This document shows, piece by piece, positions 54,121 through 63,851 of a DNA stretch of 64,000 bases. The stretch is taken from positions 36,034,928-36,098,927 of the forward strand of contig CM036761.1 in assembly GCA_020796225.1 (NCBI GenBank), given 5' to 3'. How positions within the stretch are numbered: the first letter of the stretch is position 1; each line of letters opens with the position of its first letter. A program made the position numbers and the translations under genes. The notes beneath the pieces are model-generated. The model saw nothing but the letters and a program-made list of their open reading frames with translations. It was not told the origin of the DNA and made no database searches. The stretch is from Arion vulgaris (lineage: Eukaryota > Mollusca > Gastropoda > Stylommatophora > Arionidae).

Positions 54121-54191
54121 CAGAACAGGCGGTCGGATTCGAACCCGATCTTCGACTCAAAAGGTTTAACTACTCAGCCACAGAGAGCTAC
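54121..54191 (-). repeat. tRNA-like head fragment
   Basis: Minus strand: TCTGTGGCTGAGTAGTTAAA (A box TGGCTGAGTAGTT), then GATCGGGTTCGAATCCGACC (perfect B box GGTTCGAATCC with a pairing T arm). The acceptor stem and anticodon arm do not pair properly, so it is read as a tRNA-derived SINE head and not a working tRNA. Confidence 0.6.
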
Positions 54192-54648
54192 ATATAAAGA
54201 AATGAATGGTAAACTATGTATAAGCAACACTACATTTGTGAGAAGCAGAGTGAAACACGATCCTCACAAATGATACAACAAACAAGATGATTTGAAAATA
54301 AAAGAGCTTTGGTGGTTCTTCCTATCATAAAGATTAAGACAATGGATAAAATTTTCTGAACTGGAAGATCGTGTCTGAAAAGCTTCAGTTGAAGCAGGCT
54401 CTAGCACTAGTCTGAGAACTGGTGACGGTAGACTAAGCAACTTCTTGATCAGTTATCAATTATATTAGGATTATCACAATATCACTCAGGACACGTCTAT
54501 ATATGCCCCGATCTTCGCCTCAATAAATCCAACAGGTCAGTTCGATGTTGATTAATCAATCTCTTTGCATATTTGGTATGCCATTATTTTTGGGCTGTAC
54601 CAATCTTGATGCCCATCTCTCTTAATTTGACCTGTCAGTAGCTAGTCC
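54192..54648. other. No recognised feature
   Basis: Non-repetitive sequence between the tRNA-like fragment and dispersed repeat R2; may contain the body of the SINE whose head is at 54121, but nothing matches elsewhere in the window. Confidence 0.4.
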
Positions 54649-54858
54649 TTTCGCTGCTACATACTTTCTGAAAGCTGAGCTAAAAATAACTACTCTTTGT
54701 TTCTAGGTCACAAACGTGAATGTACTCCTATAGCAATGTATAATGTGTTAACACGTCCTTAGCCAACAGAGGAGAAATAATAACAGACGTGTTAATACGT
54801 CTTTAGAAGTGAATGGGAAAAACGTATATATACGTCCTTAGCAGATAATGGGCTAGGA
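54649..54858. repeat. Dispersed repeat R2, copy 1
   Basis: Pairs with 62504-62709: CCTTTCGCTGCTACATACTT, AGGTCACAAA, ACGTGTTAATACG, GTGGGAAAA-type, ATATATACGTCCTTAGCAG. Start (CCTTTCGCTGCTA) and end (TTAGCAGATAATGGG) are roughly inverted, suggesting a short TIR element; piggyBac-like by the CCCTTT start only. TSD not convincing. Confidence 0.7.
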
Positions 54859-55084
54859 TTCACAAGCATGAAACTCTGATGTTTTTACTAATATAATACT
54901 TTAGTGTACTTCATAAAGAAATATATGTACACAACCCGACATTTTATAGATTGAAAGCGACCATGACACATATAGCGACATTCAGTCACTCTTCTCTCAA
55001 ATTCCAGAACGGTTCCAGCTGAAAGATAATACTGAACAAGAAATAGAGGGACCATGAACGGGAACAAAATATAAGAGCCCTGCT

Positions 55085-55490
55085 TCTTCTTCTTCTCTTC
55101 CACCATTTACTTCTTTATAGAAGTGTTGGGGGGGGGCGTAGTGATCTTATGTGGGCTTGTTTTAAGGAACTTTGTAAGCTGATATTCATTTTCGTAAGAC
55201 CGTTCTTGATGCCGTCGCTCCATCTTTTGCGTGGTCTTCCTCTTGCTATGTACTCGTTATACTTTTCCTGTATGGCTCTCTGTGATAGGCGATACCAGGG
55301 CATTATTGTCAGGTGTCCAAACCATTTAATTTGTTGTTCTTTTATGAATTGTATGATTGGTTTAACATCCAGTCTCCTGATTTCTTCATTTCTAATTGTC
55401 TCTTATTGTGACACCTGCAGCTCTTCTAAGACACCTCATCTCTGTCATTATGATTTTTCGCTCATTACCTGCTGTTATGAGTCCTGCATG
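55085..55490 (-). mobile_element. LINE B 3' fragment
   Basis: Minus strand: KWFGHLTIMPWYRLSQRAIQ-type order with PWYRLSQRAIQEKYNEYIAR, GRPRKRWSDGIKNGLTKMNI, SLQSSLKQAHIRSLRPPPTL and the CTTCTTCTTC side being the (GAA)n tail. Same family as 11985-13370. A possible short TSD (GAGCCCTGC / GAGTCCTGC) lies at the two ends. Confidence 0.9.
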
Positions 55491-56095
55491 AAACAATAAT
55501 TAAAACAATATATATGAAGAAAGATACAGTATGTGCGGCAGGATGTAACAAAAATTCCAAATAAATATTTGATGAGATAGAGATAATATAAAGATGGCAG
55601 AATACGTAGACGATCTTCTGGAAGACAATAGAGGTACCAAGATAATAATGATGGCTGAAACATTCTCAGAATAAAGGTAGAGAGAACACTGCAAACATTA
55701 ACAATATGACAAGCTGCATGACTTAACAATAGAAATAATAGAAGTGCTTGGAGACTTTGGCATAAATACAATTACTAGTTCATCATTCGAAATTTACAAA
55801 ACAGGACACACACCAAGGGATTCCAAGTCATTGTAGTTATACATAAGAAGATAAGTCAAATATAATGGACATATTATAAAAAGATTAGTCCTATGAGTCA
55901 TGTGTCCAAAAATACTCATAAAATCACACAATTGAAATTTTTAAAAATAAAATTGAGAATGAAGTTAGAAGAGTAGAATTCAACAAGAGAAATGTACTGT
56001 GCGTCTCCAAGAGATAGACTTGGATGGGAAAGACATCAGCATGATCATCAGCATGGCGTGTCGTCAGTTTACTAGCAGGACTAGCCTATTTCCCA
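55491..56095. other. No recognised feature
   Basis: AT-rich sequence. Minus-strand frames at 55475-55771 are Leu/Tyr-rich by composition only. Confidence 0.5.
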
Positions 56096-56545
56096 TCAAG
56101 ACTCCAATACATGATCGATCAAACGAATCGACCAAAGAAAGATGGTACTGACATAAAACATAAATGATCAAATGAAAAAGATGGAACTGAGATAGAAAAT
56201 ATCATAAAGATGGAACAACATAAAGACAAAAGGATAGATACTATATCAATAGAGGAACAAAAATATATGAACAACTAAAGAATAGTAGTACTGATATAGA
56301 ACATAAAAGCACAACTAAAGAAAGGTAGTACTGACATAGAACATATATGAACAACTAAAGAAAGTAGTACTGATATAGACATAAAGTGAAGTAGTATGAC
56401 ATAGAACATATATGAACAACTAAAGAAAGATGGTAATGACATAGAACATAAAAGAACAACTAAAGAAAAGTGCTACTAACAAAGAACATAAAAGAACAAC
56501 TAAAGAAAGGTGCTACTAAACATAAAACATATAGAAACATTGAAG
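56096..56545 (+). repeat. ~40-bp minisatellite, about 11 units
   Basis: Unit near GAACAACTAAAGAAAGRTGG and TACTGACATAGAACATAAAA. Left units are strongly diverged with gaps (56160-56270, 56375-56400); the right three to four units are clear. Confidence 0.85.
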
Positions 56546-56815
56546 AAGTAATGTATTAATATACATTCGTTTGCACATTTAATTTTGTTTTATGTTCACA
56601 AAACTGAATGTTGACAAAATTATTCAGAAATGTTAGAGGCAGTCTGGTACATCACTGACCCTATCATCTAACCGATAAGACAGAAAAACATGTGTAGTTT
56701 TTATTGCACGTGTGTAACATGCAGGTATATGCACATGTTATTTTTATTCTTTTCTGCTGAATTCAGATTTTGAGATGTGCGTTGATGTTTGCATTTTGCA
56801 TAAACTGTATGTATT
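56546..56815. other. No recognised feature
   Basis: AT-rich spacer between the 40-bp array and the hAT MITE. Confidence 0.5.
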
Positions 56816-56823
56816 ATCTATCT

Positions 56824-57188
56824 CAGTGGTTCTCAAACTTTGCATTTCCACGGACCATCTTTTAAATACATTTTGTCGGCCGCAGATCCACACGGTTTCT
56901 ATATATGAAAGTCTTATAGCGATGGAGTTATTATTACACCACACCAATAGCCAAGCTGACTCCAATTTCTAAGAATGCGGAAACTTCAAATGATCTTTGA
57001 TTTTGTCCTTCAGACATTTAGAATCCGGTCTGATCCGGATCCTTTGATTTCGCAGCGGAGCTAGTTTACCACTGTTTTTAGACATATTAAAAAAATATTT
57101 TAAAGTTTGAAATGTCAAATGTAATAATATTTCTTTAAGCGATTGAGGACCCACTGTAAGTACGAGGATCCCCGTTTGGGAAAGGCTG
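56824..57188. mobile_element. 365-bp hAT-type MITE with 8-bp TSD
   Basis: ATCTATCT at 56816-56823 and 57189-57196. Starts CAGTGGTTCTCAAACTTTGC, ends CCCCGTTTGGGAAAGGCTG; reverse complement CAGCCTTTCCCAAACG gives matching CAG..TT..CAAAC ends. CAGTGGTTCTCAAAC is a classic hAT (Charlie/Tip100-like) terminus. No intact transposase; short frames only. Confidence 0.92.
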
Positions 57189-57196
57189 ATCTATCT

Positions 57197-57474
57197 GATA
57201 GCAAGTGTTCAACTATTTTTCTTTAATCTCATTTACCTGCTCTTTCGCATTTACTGCTTTTTCTTTTCTCTTCCATTTTCACTTCCTCGCACGTATTATT
57301 TTGCAAGTACCACATGTGTTGATTTTCTTCTTGATTTGTTCGTCCTCACACATTTCAAGCACAAGCTCCGTCGTTTACTTACTCTAGTAGAAAGCTTTAT
57401 TCATTGATGTTAGAACAGGAAGTATAAACTTGTAAAGATGAGCTCCTATTCCATATTTGAACAAAACGTTGCAT
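57197..57474. other. No recognised feature
   Basis: Pyrimidine-rich sequence (CTTTTTCTTTTCTCTTCCAT) without a recognised element. Confidence 0.5.
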
Positions 57475-57665
57475 GTATGTTGCCGGGGTCCACAAGGGGA
57501 GCAAAGAATAGTAACACGATGACCCGCAAGGCATGTCGTAAGAGGTGCCTGAGGTAAGGGTCTTGGGAAGCTACACTAGTAAATAAAAAGCATCGAAGAA
57601 ATCGGATGTACTGGCCTACTTGTAGGGGTATAACTGGCACAACGTACATTTGCTCTTATGCTCTG
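57475..57665 (+). mobile_element. SINE-1, 3' end replaced by 45-bp array
   Basis: Head GTTGCCGGGGTCCACAAGGG, AATAGTAACACGATGACCCG, core GGCATGTCGTAAGAGGTGCC, middle AAATCGGATGTACTGGCCTA, AACTGGCACAACGTACATTT, then GCTCTTATGCTCTGATC where other copies read GCTCTTAGGCTCAGATCACA. The last ~60 bp and tail are missing; the array begins here. Confidence 0.9.
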
Positions 57666-58075
57666 ATCTACACTATGCACGGTCCGTGTCCATTATGTAG
57701 CCCGTGACTGATCTACACTATGCACGGTCCGTGCCCATCATTGAGTCTATAACTGATCTACACTATGCACGGTCCGTGTCCATCATGTAGCCCATAACTG
57801 ATCTACACTATGCACGGTCCGTGTCCATCATGTAGTCCATGACTGATCTACACTATGCACGGTCCGTGCCCATCATTGAGTCTATAACTGATCTACACTA
57901 TGCACGGTCCGTGTCCATCATGTAGCCCATAACTGATCTACACTATGCACGGTCCGTGTCCATCATGTAGTCCATGACTGATCTACACTATGCACGGTCC
58001 GTTCCATCATGTAGCCATAACGATCTACACTGCAGGTCCGTTCCATCGATCATGACTGATCACACTATGCATCTC
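57661..58075 (+). repeat. 45-bp tandem array starting inside SINE-1
   Basis: Unit TGATCTACACTATGCACGGT, CCGTGTCCATCATGTAGCCC, ATAAC. Three end types (TTGAGTCTATAAC, TGTAGCCCATAAC, TGTAGTCCATGAC) rotate in order, so the real period is 135 bp in the centre. The last two units are gapped. About nine units. Confidence 0.93.
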
Positions 58076-59100
58076 CTTCTACATTGTTCTTAACCTTATG
58101 AATCTTTAATCAGACTGTACATGTTCTCTCTGGAATCCACTGCATGACAGTTCTCGTCATGGTCTCTTGATCCTCACTGATTACGTATCATGTTTGTTCT
58201 CCAATGTCTGCCATTTATTAATGTGTTTTTCTCTCTTCAAGTTTGCATATGTTAAGCAGGTGTCTTGTTTGCTGGTTTTACCCGGCCAAAATATTGTGAT
58301 ACTTTATTTTTCTTTGACATCTTGTATCGAATGCTTACAAATTAAATGTTTCCTTTTCTGTTGTTTGTTTATTTTCTGATCTATACAAAAGTAATAATAA
58401 TAACCGTCCATCGCAAGCGATGATGACAACAGTCCCAGACGCGTGCTGCTGCATCTCTCTGGTGTGTGCGAGGACTGTAGAGTCCAATTCTAGAACACAA
58501 TCCCCTACCACAGGCGGGGGCATACACGATACTGAATTGTACTATACAAAAGTATTGAATGCACAGCTTTCATATATTCTTCATTTAATTGTTGTTTTAT
58601 ACCTTGAAGAATGAAGATCTCTAGATGTTGTTTACATTGACAAAAGCAATTGTAGCTCTATCTGTTCCTATGTTAATAGTTTCCTACCACACAATAGCTA
58701 GTTAAATTTCGGCACATGATTCCCACATGATGATGATAAGTTATAAGATCAAGAAATATGATAGATGTCATACACTTGTGTTGCTTCAATTCATCAATAT
58801 AACACCGTCGTGTTTGTTCGTGATGGCGTCAGAAAGTAGAACTATTTACATTAACAATATACTCTACTGCCACGTAATCAATATTTTTAGAGCATCATTG
58901 TTATTGATTATAAATTAATTGCTTTGAAAAGACAATATACAAGATAGATTGCAATCTATAAATAACTTTAAGAGAGATTGCAGTTAAAATCAATTTCAAA
59001 CAAGGAACAGCAAATTATTGTTTGTAAAGCTTTAGCAAATTAAAACGATATAAACAGAAAGTACTAGAAGCAAAAACTTTGAATAAATATCAATACTATT
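58076..59100. other. No recognised gene
   Basis: Mostly AT-rich. A moderately GC-rich stretch at 58405-58530 (CCGTCCATCGCAAGCGATGA, CCCTACCACAGGCGGGGGCA) has open frames on both strands but no domain; perhaps part of an unlisted repeat. Confidence 0.45.
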
Positions 59101-59104
59101 AGAA

Positions 59105-59389
59105 GAAATCTGTTTCGAGAGGACAATGAAGATTCGCCGAGGCAGGGATCGGAGCACCTATGGACATGTCCGGAATGCTATGATGATAGTCCTTATATAA
59201 CTGATAACTAAATGAAGATTCGCCGAGCAGGGATCGAGCTCGATGGACATTTCCGAATGCTATGATGATAGTCCTTATATAACTGATAACTAAATGAAGA
59301 TTCGCCGAGGCAGGGATCGAACACTATGGACATGTTCGGAATGCTATGATGATAGTCCTTATATAACTGATAACTAAATGAAGATTTTT
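59105..59389 (+). repeat. ~85-bp tandem triplication of a LINE J end
   Basis: Three units (starts near 59127, 59212, 59295) of AATGAAGATTCGCCGAGGCA, GGGATCGGAGCACCTATGGA, CATGTCCGGAATGCTATGAT, GATAGTCCTTATATAACTGA. Unit 1 reads GSEHLWTCPECYDDSPYITD then stop, the LINE J C-terminus. Units 2 and 3 carry small deletions. Confidence 0.85.
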
Positions 59390-59399
59390 ATTTCAATAG

Positions 59400-59662
59400 T
59401 TCGCACGTGTGGTGCCGGGTCCCTCAAGGGAAACAAAGAATAGTAACACTGCGACCTACAATGCATGTCGTAAGAGGCGACTGATGTAGGACCTAGGAAA
59501 GCTATCCTAGTAAATAGAAAGCATCGCAGAAATCGGATGTGATGGCCTACTTGTAACTTGCGAAAAGCTGGCACAACGTTCAATCGCTCTTAGGCTCAGA
59601 TCACATACAAAACACACAGAGTGGTTAACAAGTGGTTGATATGGAGCGTTTGAAGAAGAAGA
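59400..59662 (+). mobile_element. SINE-1, full length, ~10-bp TSD
   Basis: ATTTCAATAG (59390-59399) and ATTTCGATAG (59663-59672), 9 of 10 identical. Head GTGGTGCCGGGTCCCTCAAG, AATAGTAACACTGCGACCTA, core GCATGTCGTAAGAGGCGACT, middle AAATCGGATGTGATGGCCTA, end GTGGTTGATATGGAGCGTTT and (GAA)n. Lies directly after the LINE J triplication. Confidence 0.93.
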
Positions 59663-59814
59663 ATTTCGATAGATAGACACCATCATAGAAATATTACAAA
59701 GATATTGACTCGCAATAAGTTACGCAACATGCTTGGAACAACGTCAAGAGCATAAGATGTCCATACATGTTCATGTTTTACGTGACTAGACAAAACTTTA
59801 CAATTGTGGTATAC

Positions 59815-60008
59815 TTTTTTTCCGATATAGAAGCACTTGAGCTCTTCGGCTCGGTGCCATGGACATCGTAACCCTTCGGTTCGGTGCTACGAACACCGTA
59901 AATCTGGGGAATCTGTGACTTTACTGCCAGTCCGCGGAATTGAACCCGCACTCGCGGAGGACTTGTCACCCGTAGTCCAACGCGTTACGAACACGCTGGG
60001 CGGGCGGG
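59815..60008 (-). mobile_element. SINE-S2 with 14-bp TSD
   Basis: CAATTGTGGTATAC (59801-59814) and CAATTGCGGTATAC (60009-60022), 13 of 14 identical. Minus strand: CCGCCCGCCCAGCGTGTTCG, AACGCGTTGGACTACGGGTG, GCGGGTTCAATTCCGCGGAC (B box GGTTCAATTCC), then a T-rich left end (poly(A) in sense). An internal CCTTCGGTTCGGTGC duplication is present. Confidence 0.94.
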
Positions 60009-60239
60009 CAATTGCGGTATACATGGTTAAACGTGTACAAAATATAAATATTATGTAATCTTGTATTCAATAATGTTAGTTTCCTTTCTATTCAAATGTT
60101 ACGTCTACTGACGTAAATTGGTAATATTTAATCACATCTGGATATTACTTTATTGTTTATTAATTTTGTATTATTTTCTCATGTCACGATATCTAACTAT
60201 CGATCTTCTTCAATTTACCATGCAGAATTTCCTGTCGCC

Positions 60240-60532
60240 ACCACCTGCAAATGTTCGATCTTCATGTAGCGTTTCCTTCACCGAACGTCGCTCACATCAT
60301 CTTTCACCTGAAAGACATGTAGCGTGTCCTTTGTAGCACTTCACTCACATCACATTCCGTGTGAAAGATATGTAGAGTGTCCTTTGTAGCACTTCACTCA
60401 CATCACATTCCGTGTGAAAGATATGTAGCGTGTCCTTTGTAGCACTTCACTCACATCACATTCCGTGTGAAAGATATGTAGCGTGTCCTTCACCGAACGT
60501 CGCTCACATCATATTTCACCTGAAAGACTCGA
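60240..60532. repeat. 53-bp tandem array, ~5 units
   Basis: AGAYATGTAGCGTGTCCTTT recurs at 60313, 60366, 60419 and 60472 (53-bp steps). Outer units carry TTCACCGAACGTCGCTCACA, inner ones GTAGCACTTCACTCACATCA. The right end continues into LINE D-like coding on the minus strand, and the unit resembles the LINE D 3' end. Confidence 0.9.
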
Positions 60533-60735
60533 TCTCTAGCCTTCTCCCCCACCCCCTCCTTCATCGTCATGTTCAATGCTTCTTTAATGTCTTCTCGCTT
60601 CCACATTCCTGGTAGTCCTTTGCATAATCTTCTAGAAACCATACAATTCATTATTGCTTCATTGAAACCTCCGTGACGGTAAATGTGAATACAATATTTA
60701 AACTTCCAATTTAAAATCCACATTTTCTATTCAGT
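60490..60735 (-). mobile_element. Degenerate LINE D 3' end
   Basis: Minus strand frame: WKFKYCIHIYRHGGFNEAIM, NCMVSRRLCKGLPGMWKRED, IKEALNMTMKEGVGEKARDR. It matches LINE D IKYFGHVKPYSGLERRVMEG and RRRWQQDIKETLNMMLKQA position by position. 77 codons open despite replaced residues. Confidence 0.7.
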
Positions 60736-61030
60736 GTCGTCTTCTTCTGCGATCAGCTTCTGCTAAATGACTACTCCGGGGCGCTTGAGGTCTTAACCCT
60801 CATAGTTTGTCTTGCAGGGTTGCTTCTGTTGGCTAAATCTCCATTCTCACACTTCTTAGACTGGGGCAGTCTTGCAGGATGTACTCTTGGGACTGTTTAG
60901 GTGCTTCACAGGTGCAGACTGCCGAGTCCCTGAGACCCATTCTGTGGAGGTGTACTCTGAGACTGCAGTGTCCCGTTCTAAGTCTGAAGACTGTGGCCTG
61001 TGCTTTTCTGTTTAGTGTATTTATACTGTC
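60736..61030 (-). mobile_element. LINE RH C-terminal end
   Basis: Minus strand: INTLNRKAQATVFRLRTGHC, SLRVHLHRMGLRDSAVCTCE, APKQSQEYILQDCPSLRSVR, then stops. FRLRTGHC..L..HLHR(M/L)G......C.C....Q...(Y/H)ILQ.CP is the tail after RNase H in LINE RH. Followed on the minus strand by GCAGAAGAAGACGACAC, the tail. Confidence 0.88.
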
Positions 61031-61591
61031 TATACTCTATAGTGTATTCAAACTGTGACGTATTATAGAAATGCGTAGAGAGACCACGTATGGACTCTAT
61101 GGTTCACGTCCCGATTCTGATATTCCACAATTGAAGGCAGAAATTCGATCTCCTTTTTCCTGCATACTCGTGTCTGTAAATGGGAAGCGACAGACAGCTC
61201 ATACCAAAAGTTGATACATTTTCATTGTATCAAAATATTCAACAAAGCATACTCTCAGAAAATGAGAACAAAGCGCTGTAAGGAAACAAAATATGAAGAA
61301 AGAAATCGGAGCACACATGGTTATTCCACGAAGTGCAATGAACATGGTCCAACCAATCAACCCATCAATAAATAAATGAATCAGTGGATCAATCTAACTA
61401 ACATAACAAAGGATCTCATACAGGCTACAAACTACACAATGTGAATATTGCTTTAAGAAATATCCTTTGAGAACAGTCATGAAGGATATTCTATATTATT
61501 GTCCTATCTGATCTGAACAATTAATGACTTATATTATATAATGAGAAATATTAGAAATTGGAATGAATAAGAAACGTGTATATCATTTACA
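61031..61591. other. No recognised feature
   Basis: AT-rich sequence without coding or repeats recognised elsewhere in the window. Confidence 0.5.
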
Positions 61592-61812
61592 TGACGCTGC
61601 CATCAACCACAGTAAACGAGTGGTCGATTTTCTAGGCACCACTTATACGTTCAATAGTTTGCTATTGCATTCTGATCAGTAAAGTCTATTTTTACTTTCG
61701 TAAAAATTCAATTGAACTAATTTGCTCCCAAGCTTGCCCACCGCAGAGTTTGAACCAGGTAACCTTAGGTTGTGATCGAACTCGCTACTGCGCTAGAGAC
61801 GCTCATATCTGG
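61592..61812 (-). mobile_element. SINE-S1 with tRNA-like head
   Basis: Matches 24645-24890: AACCACAGTAAACGAGTGGT, CTAGGCACCACTTATACGTT, CTTGCCCACCGCAGAGTTTG, AACCAGGTAACC. Minus-strand B box GGTTCAAACTC at about 61752. Head end GCGTCTCTAGCGCAGTAGCG carries an A-box-like AGCGCAGTAG. Confidence 0.85.
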
Positions 61813-62350
61813 AATAGGAAGTAAAACAAATAATGAACTTTGCTCTAAACAGGTCGAGATAACGTAACGCATTCTAGTATGTTCCTAATTCAAAATAAAT
61901 GTAAAAATGGAAAAATTGAAGCTGTTCAAGATAGCATTTGTCAAGTCTAATTAAAAATGTATTCTCACAGCTAATTAGATTCAATATATTCTACATTATA
62001 AGTAAATGAAAGAACGAATATGAAAAGAGGGCATAAATACAATGTGTGTCATTAATTAGAACATATCTATTGATTCTGAAGATTGATTTCGAAGACTTAA
62101 AAGTGAGTCATTGATTAGGAAGACTTGAAGCGAGGCATTGATTTCATGCAGCTTGATGAAATGAGACCTTATAGCGGAGAGTCAATGTGGCGAAAGAATA
62201 TTATTTTCCCGGGCTAATGAGGCTAGAAAGTAAAGTGCAAAGATATTAATATAATACGAGAAATAGATTATGACTATGCACGAGCTCAGCTCGAGTGCAT
62301 TAGTGTGAGAAAATAATTTATCGCAAGATGTACATAGTAAAGTGTATCGT
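61813..62350. other. No recognised feature
   Basis: AT-rich; small direct repeats of GGCATTGATT-type near 62100-62140. No gene. Confidence 0.5.
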
Positions 62351-62354
62351 CACT

Positions 62355-62405
62355 GTCTATGTATTTTATAAAACTAAAGTATTTTGTTCTTACGTGTTTC
62401 GTTAC
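62355..62405 (+). repeat. Partial arm of inverted-repeat family
   Basis: TATAAAACTAAAGTATTTTG then TTCTTACGTGTTTCGTTAC resembles the outer part of the arm at 3215-3270 (GTAAAACTATAGTACTTTG, TTTTACGTGTTTGGCC). Confidence 0.5.
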
Positions 62406-62503
62406 ATAGTAAAGGATACACGAATTATGTTGGTTAAGGAAACACAAGCATTAGCTGTATAAATTTTCTTTTGTCAGAGATATATTTTCTATTAACCCTT
62501 TCG

Positions 62504-62709
62504 CTGCTACATACTTTCCGTAGGCTAAACTAAAAATAGCTACTCATTCTTTCTAGGTCACAAAAGGGAATATACGCCTATAGCATTGACAGTATCAATG
62601 ATAACGTGTTCAAACGTTTTAGTCACAGAGGAGAGATAATTGAGACGTGTTAATGAGCCTTAGGAAGTATGTGGGAAAACATATATATTTGTCCTAGCAG
62701 CTAAAGGTA
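62504..62709. repeat. Dispersed repeat R2, copy 2
   Basis: Matches 54649-54858 along its length with small gaps. The sequence just before it is TTAACCCTTTCGCTGCTAC, which would suit a TTAA target, but no TTAA follows the right end (AGCAGCTAAAGGTAG). Confidence 0.7.
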
Positions 62710-63194
62710 GAAAGAAATGCAAAATATTAATATAATAACAAATAATAACTATAAACAAACTAGTAATACATAATGAAAAAATAGTATAAGATGAAATAAA
62801 GTATGTCACTTCTGAATCATAATAATAAAATTGGATATAGTAATAAAAATGGAACATGAATTATATTAAATGAAACAAATACTGTATAAACTGAACAGAA
62901 AAAATTTTTTAAGAGAAATAAATACAAATAAAATAACAAAATGAACAAATTATAACAAAATGAAACTATAATAAACAAAATGAAACAAATAATAATAAAT
63001 GAAACAAATATTAACAACTGAATCAAATAATAACAAATGAACAAATAATAACAAATAAAATCAAATAATAACAAAATGAAACAAGTAGTAACATGAGGAT
63101 TTAGTAGAATTATTGAATGAAGATGTATTATGGTGGAAAAACACATGAATGGTTGAAGACATTTAGTAACAAAAGAAATGTTACATAGAAATAT
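62710..63194. other. AT-rich low-complexity DNA
   Basis: A-rich sequence with repeated AACAAATGAAACAAATAATA words. The 211-codon minus-strand frame across it (62817-63452) is Phe/Ile/Leu-rich by composition and runs antisense to LINE J; not a gene. Confidence 0.6.
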
Positions 63195-63851
63195 GATGGT
63201 TGTCGCATGAGTGGAAGACATACATTGAGAAGATCTCAGCCTTTCAGAAACTTGAGTGGATCTACTATCATTGTCCTGGTGAATTTTGTGGAAATGAACG
63301 ACGAGCTGATAAGCTGGCATCGAGGGTTTCTGTGAATACACGGTTAAGTATAAACAAAGATAACACAGTGAAGTCAATAAATGATCGCTTGCTTGAGGAA
63401 AAACAGCAATAGATGAATCATAAGTGATAAGAATGAAGGCGTTTGGAATCAAGTTTGATACGAGCAGAGAGGGACATGGTAGAAGATAATTTTTGTTTTT
63501 TGTTTTCCCGATCCAGAATCACTTGAGCTGAAAGCTCTTCGGCTCGGTGTCATGGACATCGTAACCTTCGGCTCGGTGCCACGAACACCGTAAATCTGGG
63601 GAACCTGTAGTTTTTCTGTCAGTCCGCGGAGTTGAACCCGTACTTACAGAGGACTAGTCACTGTAGTCCAACGTGCTACGAACACGCTGGGCACGCGGGC
63701 GTAGAAGATAATTGAAAACTATGTGTAACCGATGGGAACAATCAGCATATATATACTTTGCTATCAACTAAGGAAGAATAAACACATATGAGATCTGCAT
63801 GAGATGTGAATGAATGTGGGTTCTTGAACACTGAATATGGAAGAAATATTT
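63195..63851 (+). mobile_element. LINE J RNase H to C-terminus, split by SINE-S2
   Basis: Frame MSHEWKTYIEKISAFQKLEW, IYYHCPGEFCGNERRADKLA, SRVSVNTRLSINKDNTVKSI, NDRLLEEKQQ and stop, parallel to 45710-45915. After the SINE, the 63713-63830 segment read as MGTISIYILCYQLRKNKHI aligns with the typical pre-C-terminal segment of LINE J. Ends next to LINE A. Confidence 0.82.
63492..63700 (-). mobile_element. SINE-S2 with perfect 13-bp TSD
   Basis: GTAGAAGATAATT at 63479-63491 and 63701-63713. Left end is T-rich (poly(A) in sense); minus strand head GCCCGCGTGCCCAGCGTGTT, CGTAGCACGTTGGACTACAG, GGGTTCAACTCCGCGGACTG (B box GGTTCAACTCC). Contains the TTCGGCTCGGTG duplication like 59815-60008. Confidence 0.95.

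Noticed and set aside
54121..54191. Functional tRNA gene
   Set aside because: Good A and B boxes, but the acceptor and anticodon arms do not pair; best read as a SINE head. The same applies to 7896-7965, 24810-24890, 33425-33501 and the S2 heads.
58405..58530. Possible small gene with both strands open
   Set aside because: Only ~60 codons on either strand, no domain, and the sequence composition resembles an unlisted repeat.
62817..63452. 211-codon hydrophobic frame on the minus strand
   Set aside because: Arises from A-rich plus-strand sequence and runs antisense to recognisable LINE J coding.
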